Of a stretch of 64,000 nucleotides of DNA, positions 35,038-45,349 are shown piece after piece. Below the pieces are notes generated by a model. The model was not told the DNA's origin. It worked only from the letters and a program-made list of their open reading frames with translations, and searched no databases. Position 1 is the stretch's first letter; the number at the start of each line of letters is the position of its first letter. Made by a program: the position numbers and the translations under genes. This stretch comes from Lactarius indigo (Eukaryota > Basidiomycota > Agaricomycetes > Russulales > Russulaceae), in assembly GCA_025766275.1 (NCBI GenBank), contig JAFKAC010000009.1, forward strand, positions 1,736,001 to 1,800,000, in the 5' to 3' direction.

Positions 35038-36560
35038 CTTCAGTACAGTTCATGCTGTATTGAGAGGCGTCTTTGGAAGCACGGACGGCGCGTCACTCAT
35101 TCCCTAGTTGTTCAACAATGTTATAAATGGAAACTGGGTTACAAAAGTTTTCTTCATGTGATGCGATTGGAGACGAGATTATCGATAGGACTCAATACCA
35201 CCGTATCGGTTAGGGGCGAGGCGGGAATAGCGACATTGAGGACGTCTGAGTACAGGGCGCGTTACACTTCCTTGTCTACGCATCGGCAGCTTAGTGACCT
35301 CTGTCGATTATCTGGCCGACACACTGTATCGTTCTGAAGTCTTGTTTTTCTTCCGATTGTCCCATTAGGACGAAAATTAGGACAACAACCTTGACAACAA
35401 CCTTGACAATGGCGAGTCGGTGATGCCACGTGCGGGGTGTACAAGTACTAAGTACTGGCATGCAGACGGCGTATGTTTACCTTAGCGCTTGACTCGTTCA
35501 ACTTGACCTCGTATAGCTTGTGTGGCCCTTGAGCAAGATATGGAGCACCAGCACATGATGTTGATTTGTGAGTGAATTCCTGCTGACCCCCAAGCTAACC
35601 CCTTGTAAGTCCCCTGGGAAAGCCCCTGGGGCAACAGTGCGGTTCGGGGTAGGGTCCGGTGAGATGTCGTGTAACCCACTAACCTGCGCAAAAACTGTTC
35701 ATAGGCGTCACACTTACACGGACGAACGGGGTTACATTGCATCTGTATACTTTTTTTTTTTTTGAAACATCGGTAGATTTTGATTCTTGCCTTAATCCCT
35801 TAATCATCGCCGGATGAGGCATCAGGATGAGGTCGTTTTGAATGGCGGCGAACATATTATGTTTCGGGTGATTGATAGACCACTCACAAGGGTTGTAGAG
35901 GCCCCCAATCTTGGGCACATGGTGCCACAGCGGCGTCTCTACGTTCAAGTTACTAGAGTGTTGTTGATTGAGCCAATTTGCACCTACTTCCTGACACTTT
36001 CCTACGCTGATCTTGGGATTAAATTTTTTTTTCTCTTCGTCTGGATTCAGTTCTTTGGTCTTGTAATTACGATTTCCCAGCGGGTTGAAGTGGACCAATT
36101 AGCTTTGGCGGGATTCACTATGACCACGCGGCGCGAACCCAAGAACCCATAGACAATGTGTCTCGTGTTCCTTACTCATTGAAGTAAATTACACGAGCGC
36201 AAGAAAGTACGAATCAAAGGTCAATTCCGGAAACACCGTCAGGGAAGTTTACCTGTTCGTCCCAATCCCCAGACCGGTACAAAATAGGGCGGTCACATAC
36301 CTGCCTACCATTAGGGTGGCGTCGTACGCACAGTACAGTAAGCACCGGAGAAAAAGTGGGCGTCGCGATGCTTCGAGAAGTTCATTCGGTCAAGCGCCCG
36401 ATTCCTACGCTTGATCGAGGCCCGATCCCACATGGGAACGAGGACGGGAAGCGTGTCGATACAATGCAAGTGTCATTGAGGGTGTTATTATTGATGACAG
36501 AAAAGCCGCCAGGTATTAGTTTCCGATGGCTTCCATACTCCATGAGATCAACTATCCAAA
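35038..36560. other. Long spacer, no gene recognised
   Basis: About 1.5 kb. It contains a short direct repeat at 35381-35407 and a T13 tract at 35751-35763. A reverse frame (35679-36098, 139 codons) and others have no family marks. Possibly old repeat sequence, but no terminal repeats or transposase are visible. Confidence 0.45.
35381..35407. repeat. Short direct repeat, 12-nt unit
   Basis: GACAACAACCTT occurs twice in tandem followed by a partial third unit. It lies outside any gene I can support. Confidence 0.6.
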
Positions 36561-38250
36561 CTACAATTCCTCCATCGCACGCTCAATTGAATCCCGGGCT
36601 TCGACCACTTTTTCTGCAACAAATGCTGCAAGAATGTTCGCCTTGACCTTGATCTCATCAATCTTTGCGGGTGCCAGGGTACGTTTCTGTAAAATTGACG
36701 CAAGGCTTTAGATGGTGGAAGAGGAGTGTCGTCAGTCAGGGTAACACGTAAGATTAAATAGTCGCGGTGACGAAACAAGGGGGGTATACGTACCGCTTTG
36801 ATTCCTTGGTAATATAATCTTCACTTCCATTGACCACTTTCTCCATCACTCGGAGATAGTGGTTGGCCGCTGGGCCAACCTGCGCGGCGAGACTAACGGC
36901 TTCCTTGTATACGGCGTCACGCGCGGCACCAGTTGCAACGAAGAATTTACTGGCCAGTGAGTCGAAGTCGGTGCTACGACCGGCCTGTAAGTAGGGTGGA
37001 TATCAGGGATCGAATCATGATTAGAGGAAACCATGAACACCGACCTGACTGTTCAGACCGCCACCCACAGCACGGTGAGTGCCACACTTCTCGTTCAAGA
37101 ACTCGACAAAGTCGGCCTCCTCACGGCCACCTTCGTATGCGATGGGCTCGCCACCCTTAGGGAAGAACTTAATCGTAGGGAAAGATTGGATTTCATACTT
37201 GAGGGCAAGAGGTCGGTTAGCTTCGGAGTCCGCCTCGATGTTTGCAACGATACACTGAAGGAGCCTCAATAAGATGTAAACTTGGTTTGCGGGATCGACT
37301 TACGTTGGTCTCGGGGAGGAAGGTCTTCGCAACTATGAACGGACGTGAGAAACACCAAGATTGAAGGAAGGTCGCGTCTACCTTGCTCGTAAATGGGCTT
37401 CAGTTTCTTGCAGTGGCCACACCAAGGGGCGGTGAACGTGACAATTGTATCGTGGTCCTTGTTCTGTAAGAGAATACATTAAGTAAAAAAAGATGCATGA
37501 AAAGGTAATAAAACACGTACGAAGACGACTTCGTCGAAAGTGTGGGTGTCAAGGATGACCGTCGCGGGAGGAGGAGGGGGTTTAATGTTTGATTTGATGC
37601 CTGATTTCTGCGTGATGCTGTGAAAAGGGTGCATGAGTAAAATCGGGTTGTAAATAAATGACTAGACGAACGCACAAATTCACTAGTGAGTCAAGATCAC
37701 GGCCCCCCTCGTAGTCCGACACAGAGCCCTGAGCATCAAACCACTTCAGAGCTGTTGAAATTAATAACAGAGATACAAAGTGCGAGATAAGGGAACGCAC
37801 TAGGAAAGCCAGTAACGCCGTATTTCTGTCCCAGAGGCTTGCCGGCTCCGTCGGCATCCACTTTGGCAACGACAACCTTCTCTTTGGCGTGGCTGAATGC
37901 ATCTCCCAATTGCTCATAAACAGGTGCAAGGTTCTGTACACATCAACTTGAGCGAGAGTCATGGGGCGGCGTCACGCAGCGTCTCACCTTGCAGTGTCCG
38001 CTAATTAGGACGGCACTTTAGCGACGAGGGCTCAGAACGAAGAGTAAAGGACATACCACCAAGGTGCGAAACTAAGGGCACGTCAATGTCAACGTGGAGT
38101 AAAGTTGAGAGAAGCGGCGCACAATTCTACGAGACCTGGCTTGCCCTGTCCAATGACGCTGTCAAAGTTGGTGGGGTCTAAGTCCAGGACATTGGAGGCG
38201 TAGGCCCCGGCGAGCAGTGATAACGAAAGGATTGACAATGAAAACTTCAT
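36561..38250 (-). CDS. ER protein disulfide isomerase with two thioredoxin domains and an ERp29-like tail
   Basis: Catalyses disulfide formation and shuffling in the ER lumen. The signal peptide is MKFSLSILSLSLLAGAYA. The first thioredoxin domain has GKPGLVEFFAPWCGHCKNL, assembled across four exons including microexons at 38057-38071 and 37988-38000. Then follow EKVVVAKVDADGAGKPLG, YGVTGFP and FDAQGSVSDYEGGRD. The second domain has IVTFTAPWCGHCKKLKPIYE, IVANIEADSEANRPLA, IQSFPTIKFFPKGG and YEGGREEADFVEFLN. The C-terminal helical region has FFVATGAARDAVYKEAV and DYITKESKR, like the ERp29 C-terminal domain of the PDI-D group. The protein ends AMEEL; no canonical HDEL or KDEL is seen in this reading. 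All four active-site Cys are present. Confidence 0.92.
37988..38071 (-). other. Two microexons (15 and 13 nt) encoding the first CGHC active site
   Basis: Exon 1 ends at 38123 (...GTA GAA TT). The next coding piece is 38071-38057 (T TTC GCA CCT TGG TG), then 38000-37988 (C GGA CAC TGC AAG), then coding resumes at 37933. Each side has GT...AG borders: introns 38122-38072, 38056-38001 and 37987-37934. The joined reading is VEFFAPWCGHCKNLAPVYE, the exact PDI consensus. The first Cys codon is itself split between the two microexons. No other joining of these bases restores the motif. Confidence 0.85.
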
Positions 38251-38909
38251 GGACGTCGTAGCTGAGAAAGAATACTAAACTACTACGTGGAACTTAAACG
38301 TCACTTCCAGAGTGGCCCTCATTACATCAGCACAAAGTCACGTCAGCGACTGGGCGAAGCACAAGCACACCGTGACTCAGCGTCAAGGAAATATTCTTGT
38401 ATCAATATTTGAACTTTACTTTACGACGGCTTTGCAACGAAATTCACACCGCATACTTCGTTCTCTGCACATTCTTGCACACCTCCCTGCTGATGTCCGT
38501 CGGTCGACTTATCCCTCCTCCGAGCCGACTTTGTTCCCGGCGCACCGAACTTCGCGGGCACGTGTTTCGCTTGTTCGTTCTCTTAAGTTAGTTGTGGCAG
38601 CGGCCATGGTAGGGTTCATACGTCTATCGATAATTGTGCCGTCCACTCGGACTGTGTCAGGCCGTGATCGCGTGATCACTTGTTTATTTAGACGAAACGA
38701 AATCGTGAGTGATCCCTCCATTCGATCTATGCCCCAAGTCCCGACATCCCCACAACTACACCCAATACCGATTGCCTTCCTCCAGGAGGCACACTGGACC
38801 TCCTTTAGAGGAGTTGTGTTGGATCATGTGGTTCGATACCATTCCTCTAAAGAAGGGAGTCAGTAACACTGGTCTCCATTTATCTACACTGGCAAAGGCC
38901 AAGATTTTC

Positions 38910-39540
38910 ACGCTACAAAAACATGGCCTTCGGTGCATGCGAGAAATTCGTGCCTCAATCATCGAATACACGACCAACAGCTGCAATCACCTTCGCTCAC
39001 TCGGCGGTGTCCCAGAACGAGAACGAATTTGCGAGTATCGCCACACTTGTAGATCACATGCTTACTTACACTTTTTGCAGATTCAATTAATTGAGGCTGC
39101 TGGGTTTTGTCCAAACCTAAAGTTCGTCAATACTACTTCTCGTATAGCGGCAAACTTGAAACCCGACATCTCTCTTTTCTGGTACTGACCCCAACGGTCT
39201 GTGGACTTGCTCCGAGAGTCCGCCGCCGCCAGACTGGAGGGCTGTCGGCCTGTGGGTCGAGAACAAGGAAGAGGGAGGCAACATATTTCGTGATCTGGAA
39301 CAGATAGAAAGAGACGCGACAGAACATCAAGACCTAAAAAGCCACATACGGTGAACAGAAGGCGCTTGTCGAGTCAGCTGCCAGTTGATCACCTACACCT
39401 CTGCTATTCATTGTTCTCAGTTTCGCATATTCTCTTTGGTGATATTGGTCACCTACTTCGCTGGGATCACAGCAGCGCGATATATATGAGAACAACCCCG
39501 AGATGAGCCAGTTTCCTCCAAGAATTTAGTCATTATAGCA
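38910..39540 (+). pseudogene. Broken FunK1-type fungal protein kinase, N-terminal part only
   Basis: FunK1 kinases form large, fast-changing families in mushrooms. Pieces of the region before the kinase domain can be read in several frames. They are SQNENEFASIATLVDHML, then CPNLKFVNTTSRIAANLKPDISLF, then PDWRAVGLWVENKEEGGNIFRD, then LFSVSHILFGDIGHLLRWDHSSAI and SFLQEF. The order and spacing follow FunK1 proteins (the RWD block normally leads into the kinase). No ATP-binding or catalytic loop follows before the SQT1 gene at 39815, and stops and frame changes lie between the pieces. Some frame changes could be introns, but the missing kinase half means that the copy cannot be active. Confidence 0.7.
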
Positions 39541-39814
39541 ACGAGTGCCGTGTACATTGATAACTGTATCATCTGACTGTTGGTTGTTTTTCTCGACCCA
39601 CCCCTCTGACCCAGTTTCAATGGCAAAGAATTCTGGTCCCTGATTAGTAATTCCGAAGTATCGCATCTACAAATTAGGATGAGATCAGACGGTATCGTCA
39701 TCGCCGAAGCTATGGTAAACCGTGTAAATGACTCAGCACATCTTGTTGCTTAAAAGGCCCACCCTCGGTGCTTATTCACTCAACGCATACTAGACTGCTA
39801 CGTTCACGGTAGAC

Positions 39815-41276
39815 ATGGCACCAAGCGACCAGCCAACGCACGGAGAAGAGGAAGAAGACGGCGAAGAGTACCTCGAAGACGGCGATGTATACGCTGAAGT
39901 TGATCAAGGCGATGAGCCCATGGACGAGGACGAGGGCGTGGGCGATGAAATCGTCTGGGAGGACAACTCTATCCGGCACTTCCCAGGGCACGAGGGACCC
40001 GTCTACGCCGTTGCCGCACATCCCATCGCACCCGTGGCGGCGTCCGGCGGCGGAGACGATTTCGGCTACATTTGGGACGTCACAAACGGCGAGACTATTG
40101 TGAAGCTGACGGGTCATGCGGATAGCGTGACGGCGACGGCATTCAGTTCAGATGGCGAGATGGTCTCAACGGGTGGCATGGACGGTCGGGTCCGAGTGTG
40201 GAGAAGGGTCGGAACGGACGATTACAAGACCTGGGAGTTCCTGACCGAGTTGCAAGGGCCCGACGAAGTAATGGTACGCTCCTCTACTATTCGCAAATGC
40301 AGACACGGAGATCACTCATCAAATCTTCTACAGTGGTTGCGTTGGCATCCCAAAGGACCAGTATTACTGGCTGGTTCCAACGACAGCACAGTTTGGCTAT
40401 GGCAACGTACGAGACAGATAGTATCATGGTTCGATCCGACGAAAACTCATCTTGTGCCACAGTGCCGTCTGGCAATACGATGCAAGTTTTTGCGGGCCAC
40501 ACAGGGCCTGTTCAGTGCGGAGATTTCACTCCAGACGGTAGGTGAACGCCACCCGATCGCAAACGATGCAAACAAACGTGTTGCGTTTCTCAGGTAAACG
40601 CATCATAACTGCATGCGGTGACAACACCCTTATTTATTGGGACCCCCGGTCGCCCACACCACTTTTCAAGCTGACAGGGCAAGACGCGCGATTCGATTTG
40701 GGTGGCATCACTTCACTCGCCGTCAACCCCGCCTCAACTATTGCCGTTGTCGGCGGGGCGAATGGTGGCGTCCGCGTCGTCGGCCTGAGCAAAGGGGAGG
40801 TCATCTCGGCACTCGGCGGCCATGCCGAGGAGCAGAGTGTCGAAGCGATTGTCTTCGTCAATATCATCGGCGCTGTTGATGGCTCTAGCACACCCGCTGC
40901 ACCGATCGGCGCGGGCACAGTCGTTACTGGCGCGACAGATGGGAAAGTATGTATATGGGATCTCAACACAAATCGGTTGCGTACGACGCTCGAGCATAAA
41001 GTAGGCTGCTGCCTTCCCTCGTTTTTGGTTTGGTGGTGACCTTTGATCACATAGGACGCCGTTACGAGCCTGTTGGTGCACCCAACAAAACCGCATCTCG
41101 TCATTTCGTCCTCTGCAGATCATACCCTCCGGACATGGGATGCGCGAGCCGGCGTTCTCGTACGGGAGCACAAGGGGCATCAAGAGCTCATCAACGGTGC
41201 TGCGTTGGGACGTAATGGAGAGGTTGTGGTTAGTGCGGGCGATGATGGTGCTTGCTTAGTTTTTGACACGGAATAG
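39815..41276 (+). CDS. SQT1: WD40 ribosome-assembly chaperone Sqt1
   Basis: Sqt1 (AAMP in animals) binds nascent ribosomal protein L10 and helps load it on 60S subunits. The acidic N-terminus (about 50 residues, HGEEEEDGEEYLEDG) leads to WD40 repeats. These include RHFPGHEGPVYAVAAHP, FGYIWDVTNGETIVKL, GRVRVWRR, WLRWHPKGPVLLAGS, TVWLWQ, MQVFAGHTGPVQCGDF, NTLIYWDPRSPTPLFKL, KVCIWDLNTNRLRTTLEH, HTLRTWDARAGVLV and a closing CLVFDTE. Introns lie after DEVM (donor GTACGC), after WLWQ, after TPDG and after LEHK. The frame is clean throughout. A long insert in the repeat with SSTPAAPIGAG is usual in this family. The truncated FunK1 copy sits about 275 bp upstream. Confidence 0.92.
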
Positions 41277-41644
41277 AAAGACCAACGGACGGGTATACTG
41301 TTATTGTACGATTCACTGCGGTCTTGGAAATCAACTAAGTAGATGTGCTCTTGTCACTCAATTCTACCGTAGATCGCTAATTAAGCCTGATCAGCTGCTA
41401 AACTAGCTCTAATGAAAACATTGGCCTAACCCTTATTCGACTTTTGCTCGAGACCTGACCAGGGCTGACCATCGTTGCGGGCTGATTGGGTACTTCGTGG
41501 ATCGGCACTGTCCTATTGCCACGAATCTGCCTACGTGGCTCGATTTATGGCCGCGTGCGAACGCAACGAAGCAGGCGATAAGATACGATATAATTATTCT
41601 ATACAAGCACGTACACTATAAACGGATAGCCCCTACCTTACAGC
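41277..41644. other. Tail-to-tail spacer
   Basis: 3' flanks of SQT1 and the RhoGEF. AT-rich near 41570-41620. Nothing else recognised. Confidence 0.5.
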
Positions 41645-44600
41645 TCACATGTCCCATTCGTCCCATAGTTGCTCCGTGCGAACGATTGGGGCCCTCACGT
41701 CGATTGCCGTGGTTTGTACTAGCTCCACAAGCTTTTCGCTGAGGCCGCTTGCGTCGTTGACATTGCCAGTCATCCCAGCAACGAGCATATCCGATCCCGT
41801 CAAACCAGAATGAAGGAGCCGCACATCGTTCGCTTCTATTACCTGGATGAGCCTTCCCGAGGCAACGGCGCGCACCTCAATGAATCCGGGGGAGAAAAGT
41901 AATAGGTGGGGCCCACGATGCGCAAATGCCGAGGCTTTGCACTCCCACGGAATGTAACCACCCCCCGGACGAGCGGGCTTGCCGAACTTATTGATGTAGC
42001 AACCGAGTTCTAGACAATGATAACTGTCAGACAACGAAGAAGCGAGTGGAGAGGGGTTGACCATCGTAGACGATAAGCATCTCGGGCTTCTCACATCTCA
42101 CTACTCCCAAAGACTTCGCGTCCTCGCACTTCTCTTTGAGTAGACGCAGCGAAGCACCCGTTGAATCGGAAAAATCTGGCGCCAACATCGGCGAGGAAAC
42201 TGTCATACTTCATGGACGGTCAATACATAATCGAGTGAGTAAAGGTAAAACTCACTTCATCGGTTTCAAGATATAAACGGATTTTGACGCGCAAATTGCT
42301 ACAGAATGGGGAAGAAATGACACGTCGTACGTATCTCGTGGAACAGGCACCGGCTGTTCCAGATTGATTAGTTGGACATTCAATCTTTCGAGGAAGTGTT
42401 GGGAGACTGACAGAACCAAAGGACCGATATGAGGATGCGATGCGATTCTCGTTCGGGTGAATCGGTTCTAGTATGCTCAACGTAACGTTCAAAAAACTCT
42501 TCGTCGCGTAGGCAACTGTTTGAAGGTGAACCACTGGGTGCTGGCCGGAAATAATATTGAATTGCTTACCCATAGTTCGATTAGCAACACGACCTGCTTT
42601 ACAAAATAGGACATTCCCCTCTTTCTGAGCTAGCCTTTCAGCAGAGTCGTTGAGTTCCTGAATCGTTGCACCTCCCTGAGAAACGCGGATAAACAGATCG
42701 AGAGGATAGGAAAATAGAGCAGTTTCACAATGGACAATGACATTGTTGGACTCGGGGAGGGCGATTATGGAAGTTGGCTTAATGAAGTCCAAAACTCTTC
42801 GGAACGCTGCCCTCAATCGAGTCAGTCATTGAGAGAGGAAAGAACGCGGTAACTCACAAGAGTCTGTACGCATGCCAACGTGAATGCCATTGGTGCAGCC
42901 TACAGCGAGATAGTTCCTACCTTGGCTTGCTAAAAGTATCATGAGCGTTGATCGACAGGAAGGCAAAGCACTCACGAAGTACAGCTGCGCATAAGATGCG
43001 ACCAGTAAAGCGGGTCCCCTGGGCATACGGTATGCGAGAAGGAACACGGAAGAAGCCGTCGTTAAGAGGTTGGGGTGCATACCACTGCGGTCGATGATGA
43101 GGTTAGGAAGGTCAAAACGGGTGTAGAAGTACCTTGTTTGCGTCTTGCCTGGCTTTCCGCACACCAATCGCCTCGACTAGTGCTTTGTGCCACCTTTCCC
43201 TTGCCGCCGTCGTCGGTGCGTAAAGGGTGTACCGACGATCTGCCCTAGCGCCAGCATGATATATGGAAAATGGGTACACGTTCTGCTTGGTCGAACTTAT
43301 GTTGATGAAGCTGCCATTGTCTGCACGCTCCTTTCGAACTTCTGGGGCGCCATCAAAAGACCCTAATCCGAGATATTCAAGTGGGATTGGCTATACGAGG
43401 AAACTTGGGTAAGCGAAGAAGCCCCAGGAACAGGGCAGCAGAACCATTTACCCTCCACACAAAACGTCGCTTTATCGTCGTTGGTGATTTCGTTTCCTCG
43501 TTGAGTAACAAGACTTGTACAAGTCAGTAGATCTAAGAGAGGGACGACGGCGTGACTACGCACAGTAGTTGTCTGACAAGGCACCAAAAACATCGCTCCA
43601 CGAACGGCGGGCGTCGGATTTCTGCCTTACAAGGGGTCCAGAATGGACCAGAGTTCTAGACTCGTCATCCACGTCTAGGTCCTGGAAGGGATTGTGAGCG
43701 AAGAATCGTCATATACGTCGGACTTACAGTGACTTCCCCGGGTGGAAAGACCAAGGTTTCGTAAAGTGTCCGATAGTTGACCTTGCCTTCTGCGGCTGTG
43801 ATTCCAGGTTCTGAGCTCTTAATGAAGTCTTGCATGACAGTGAGGACTATGGGAATTGTTTCAAGGTCTGGATGATCCGCGGCGGTCAGCTTCTGAATTC
43901 GCTCAAGAACCAACTTCAATCTGGGCAATCGAGTGATAGGACGAGAGAGTAAGGTCTTAAAATCACGTTTTCTCAAACGAGGATCTTCCGAGCACTTTCG
44001 GATGAAGTCATTGTAGCGAGGATTCTGGTCAAGTTCTTTCCTATGAAGTTCCAACGACAAAGGGGAGTGTTTGATATAGGACTCGTATTCAGGTGTGAAC
44101 CAGAACGCGTCTAGGACCGGTCAATCAAGGGAATCAGGTATGCCATGGAACATGGCTTACAATCTAGAATGATGTCTGCTACGCTCTGTACAAGAGGATG
44201 CTGATCCCTCTGGCGTGTCAGAAGAGTCCCGAGCATGCGTTGATGATGGCCCGATATCTTGTTCAAATTCCAAAATACTTCGGAAACGAACGTCTTTCCC
44301 CTCGCTTCACTCATCACTTCGTATGGGGCACTTAATAGTGGCGTGATGTAGACCTAGAAGCAGACTCAGTCGCACAGTCGGGGAAGATCGAACTGATCAT
44401 ACATCTTGTACGATCCGCAGGTCGTTGACATAGTCTAGTTCTGACTTGAATACCTCGAACAAGGCGGACTGCCTCTCGACCTCTTTCTTTCCAAGAGCTT
44501 CGAGTGCCTGGGGCGGGACGAACCGAGCCCATTCTTGCTGGGATTCAGGGACATTGCCGGCTTGAAATGATTCCAATCCTGCTGGCGAGTCAAGACTATC

Positions 44601-45171
44601 CATGCATCGTATTAATTCACGTGCATATTGTCGTCAGAACTGGCTGATACCTGGGTTTACTAGTATCCAGAGGTGTCTCTGGAGCCACGTGCTGGGTCAG
44701 AGGCTGGATACAATTAGCGTCGGCTGTCAACGAATTCGATGAACCAAACGCCACCTGTGCGTCATTGATTTCAGGGTTGGCGATGAAATTACGGGGCGGG
44801 AGGGCAGGAGGGGGGGCAGGACTTGGTCGAGGGGAAATTCCCTGATCACTCCTATAGTCCCGATTGGGAGGTGTGAGTGGCCGATAGGTGGCCTTGCCTG
44901 AGCTCGCGCGATATAGTTGGGGCTCAGGAAACTTCAGGGTCCCCGAGTCCAACGCATACGAGCTGATCGCCCTCTGGCGTTGGAAAGTTGGAGGAGAGAA
45001 ATCATGCTGATTTGTCGAGCTAGGAGAGAGGTAGTCGTACTGCGGAAAGGGAGTGGGTGAGGCTTGTCGATAAGAGTTCTGAACCAAATCCGACGTCGAT
45101 GGGGGGTCAGGTTGGGGCTGTCGCCTTGAGCCTCGGTTGCTTGGTGACGTTGACGTTGGGATTGACTGCAT
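41645..45171 (-). CDS. Rho1 guanine-nucleotide exchange factor (Rom2 type): DH-PH-CNH
   Basis: Activates the Rho1 GTPase that controls cell-wall synthesis and polarity. The N-terminal part (about 180 residues) is Ser/Pro-rich (SPPTFQRQRAIS, SPRPSPAPPPALPPRN). The DH domain begins with EVERQSALFEVFKSELDYVND and VYITPLLSAPYEVM. It continues through KISGHHQRMLGTLL, AFWFTPEYESYIKHSP, NDFIRKCSEDPRLRKRDFKTLLSRPITRLPR and LVLERIQKLT. A PH-like region spans roughly 43200-43660. The citron-homology domain has NYLAVGCTNGIHVG, PTSIIALPESNNVIVHCE, CYINKFGKPARP and WECKASAFAHRGPHLLLF, and it ends EQLWDEWDM. Many short introns interrupt it. Start MQSIPTSTSP is preferred; an in-frame ATG at 45258 exists. 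It is divergent from the 740-residue gene with 178 bp between starts. Confidence 0.88.
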
Positions 45172-45349
45172 GCCAATAATAACTTTGAAGAGTATTGTGC
45201 GACTAGTGACTGTAGCTGTAAAAGGTTGACCACTCTCTGACTCTGCCTTTCCTTTCATCCCCCCGACATACTCAAACTGGCGTTGGTTTTTAAAGGTGCC
45301 GTTATCCCCTGCCTTACGCCTCGTTGTCTAAAACTTTTCACTTCAGTGC

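Noticed and set aside
35751..35763. T13 tract as a retroelement poly(A) tail
   Set aside because: No target-site duplication, reverse transcriptase or other element sequence found next to it.
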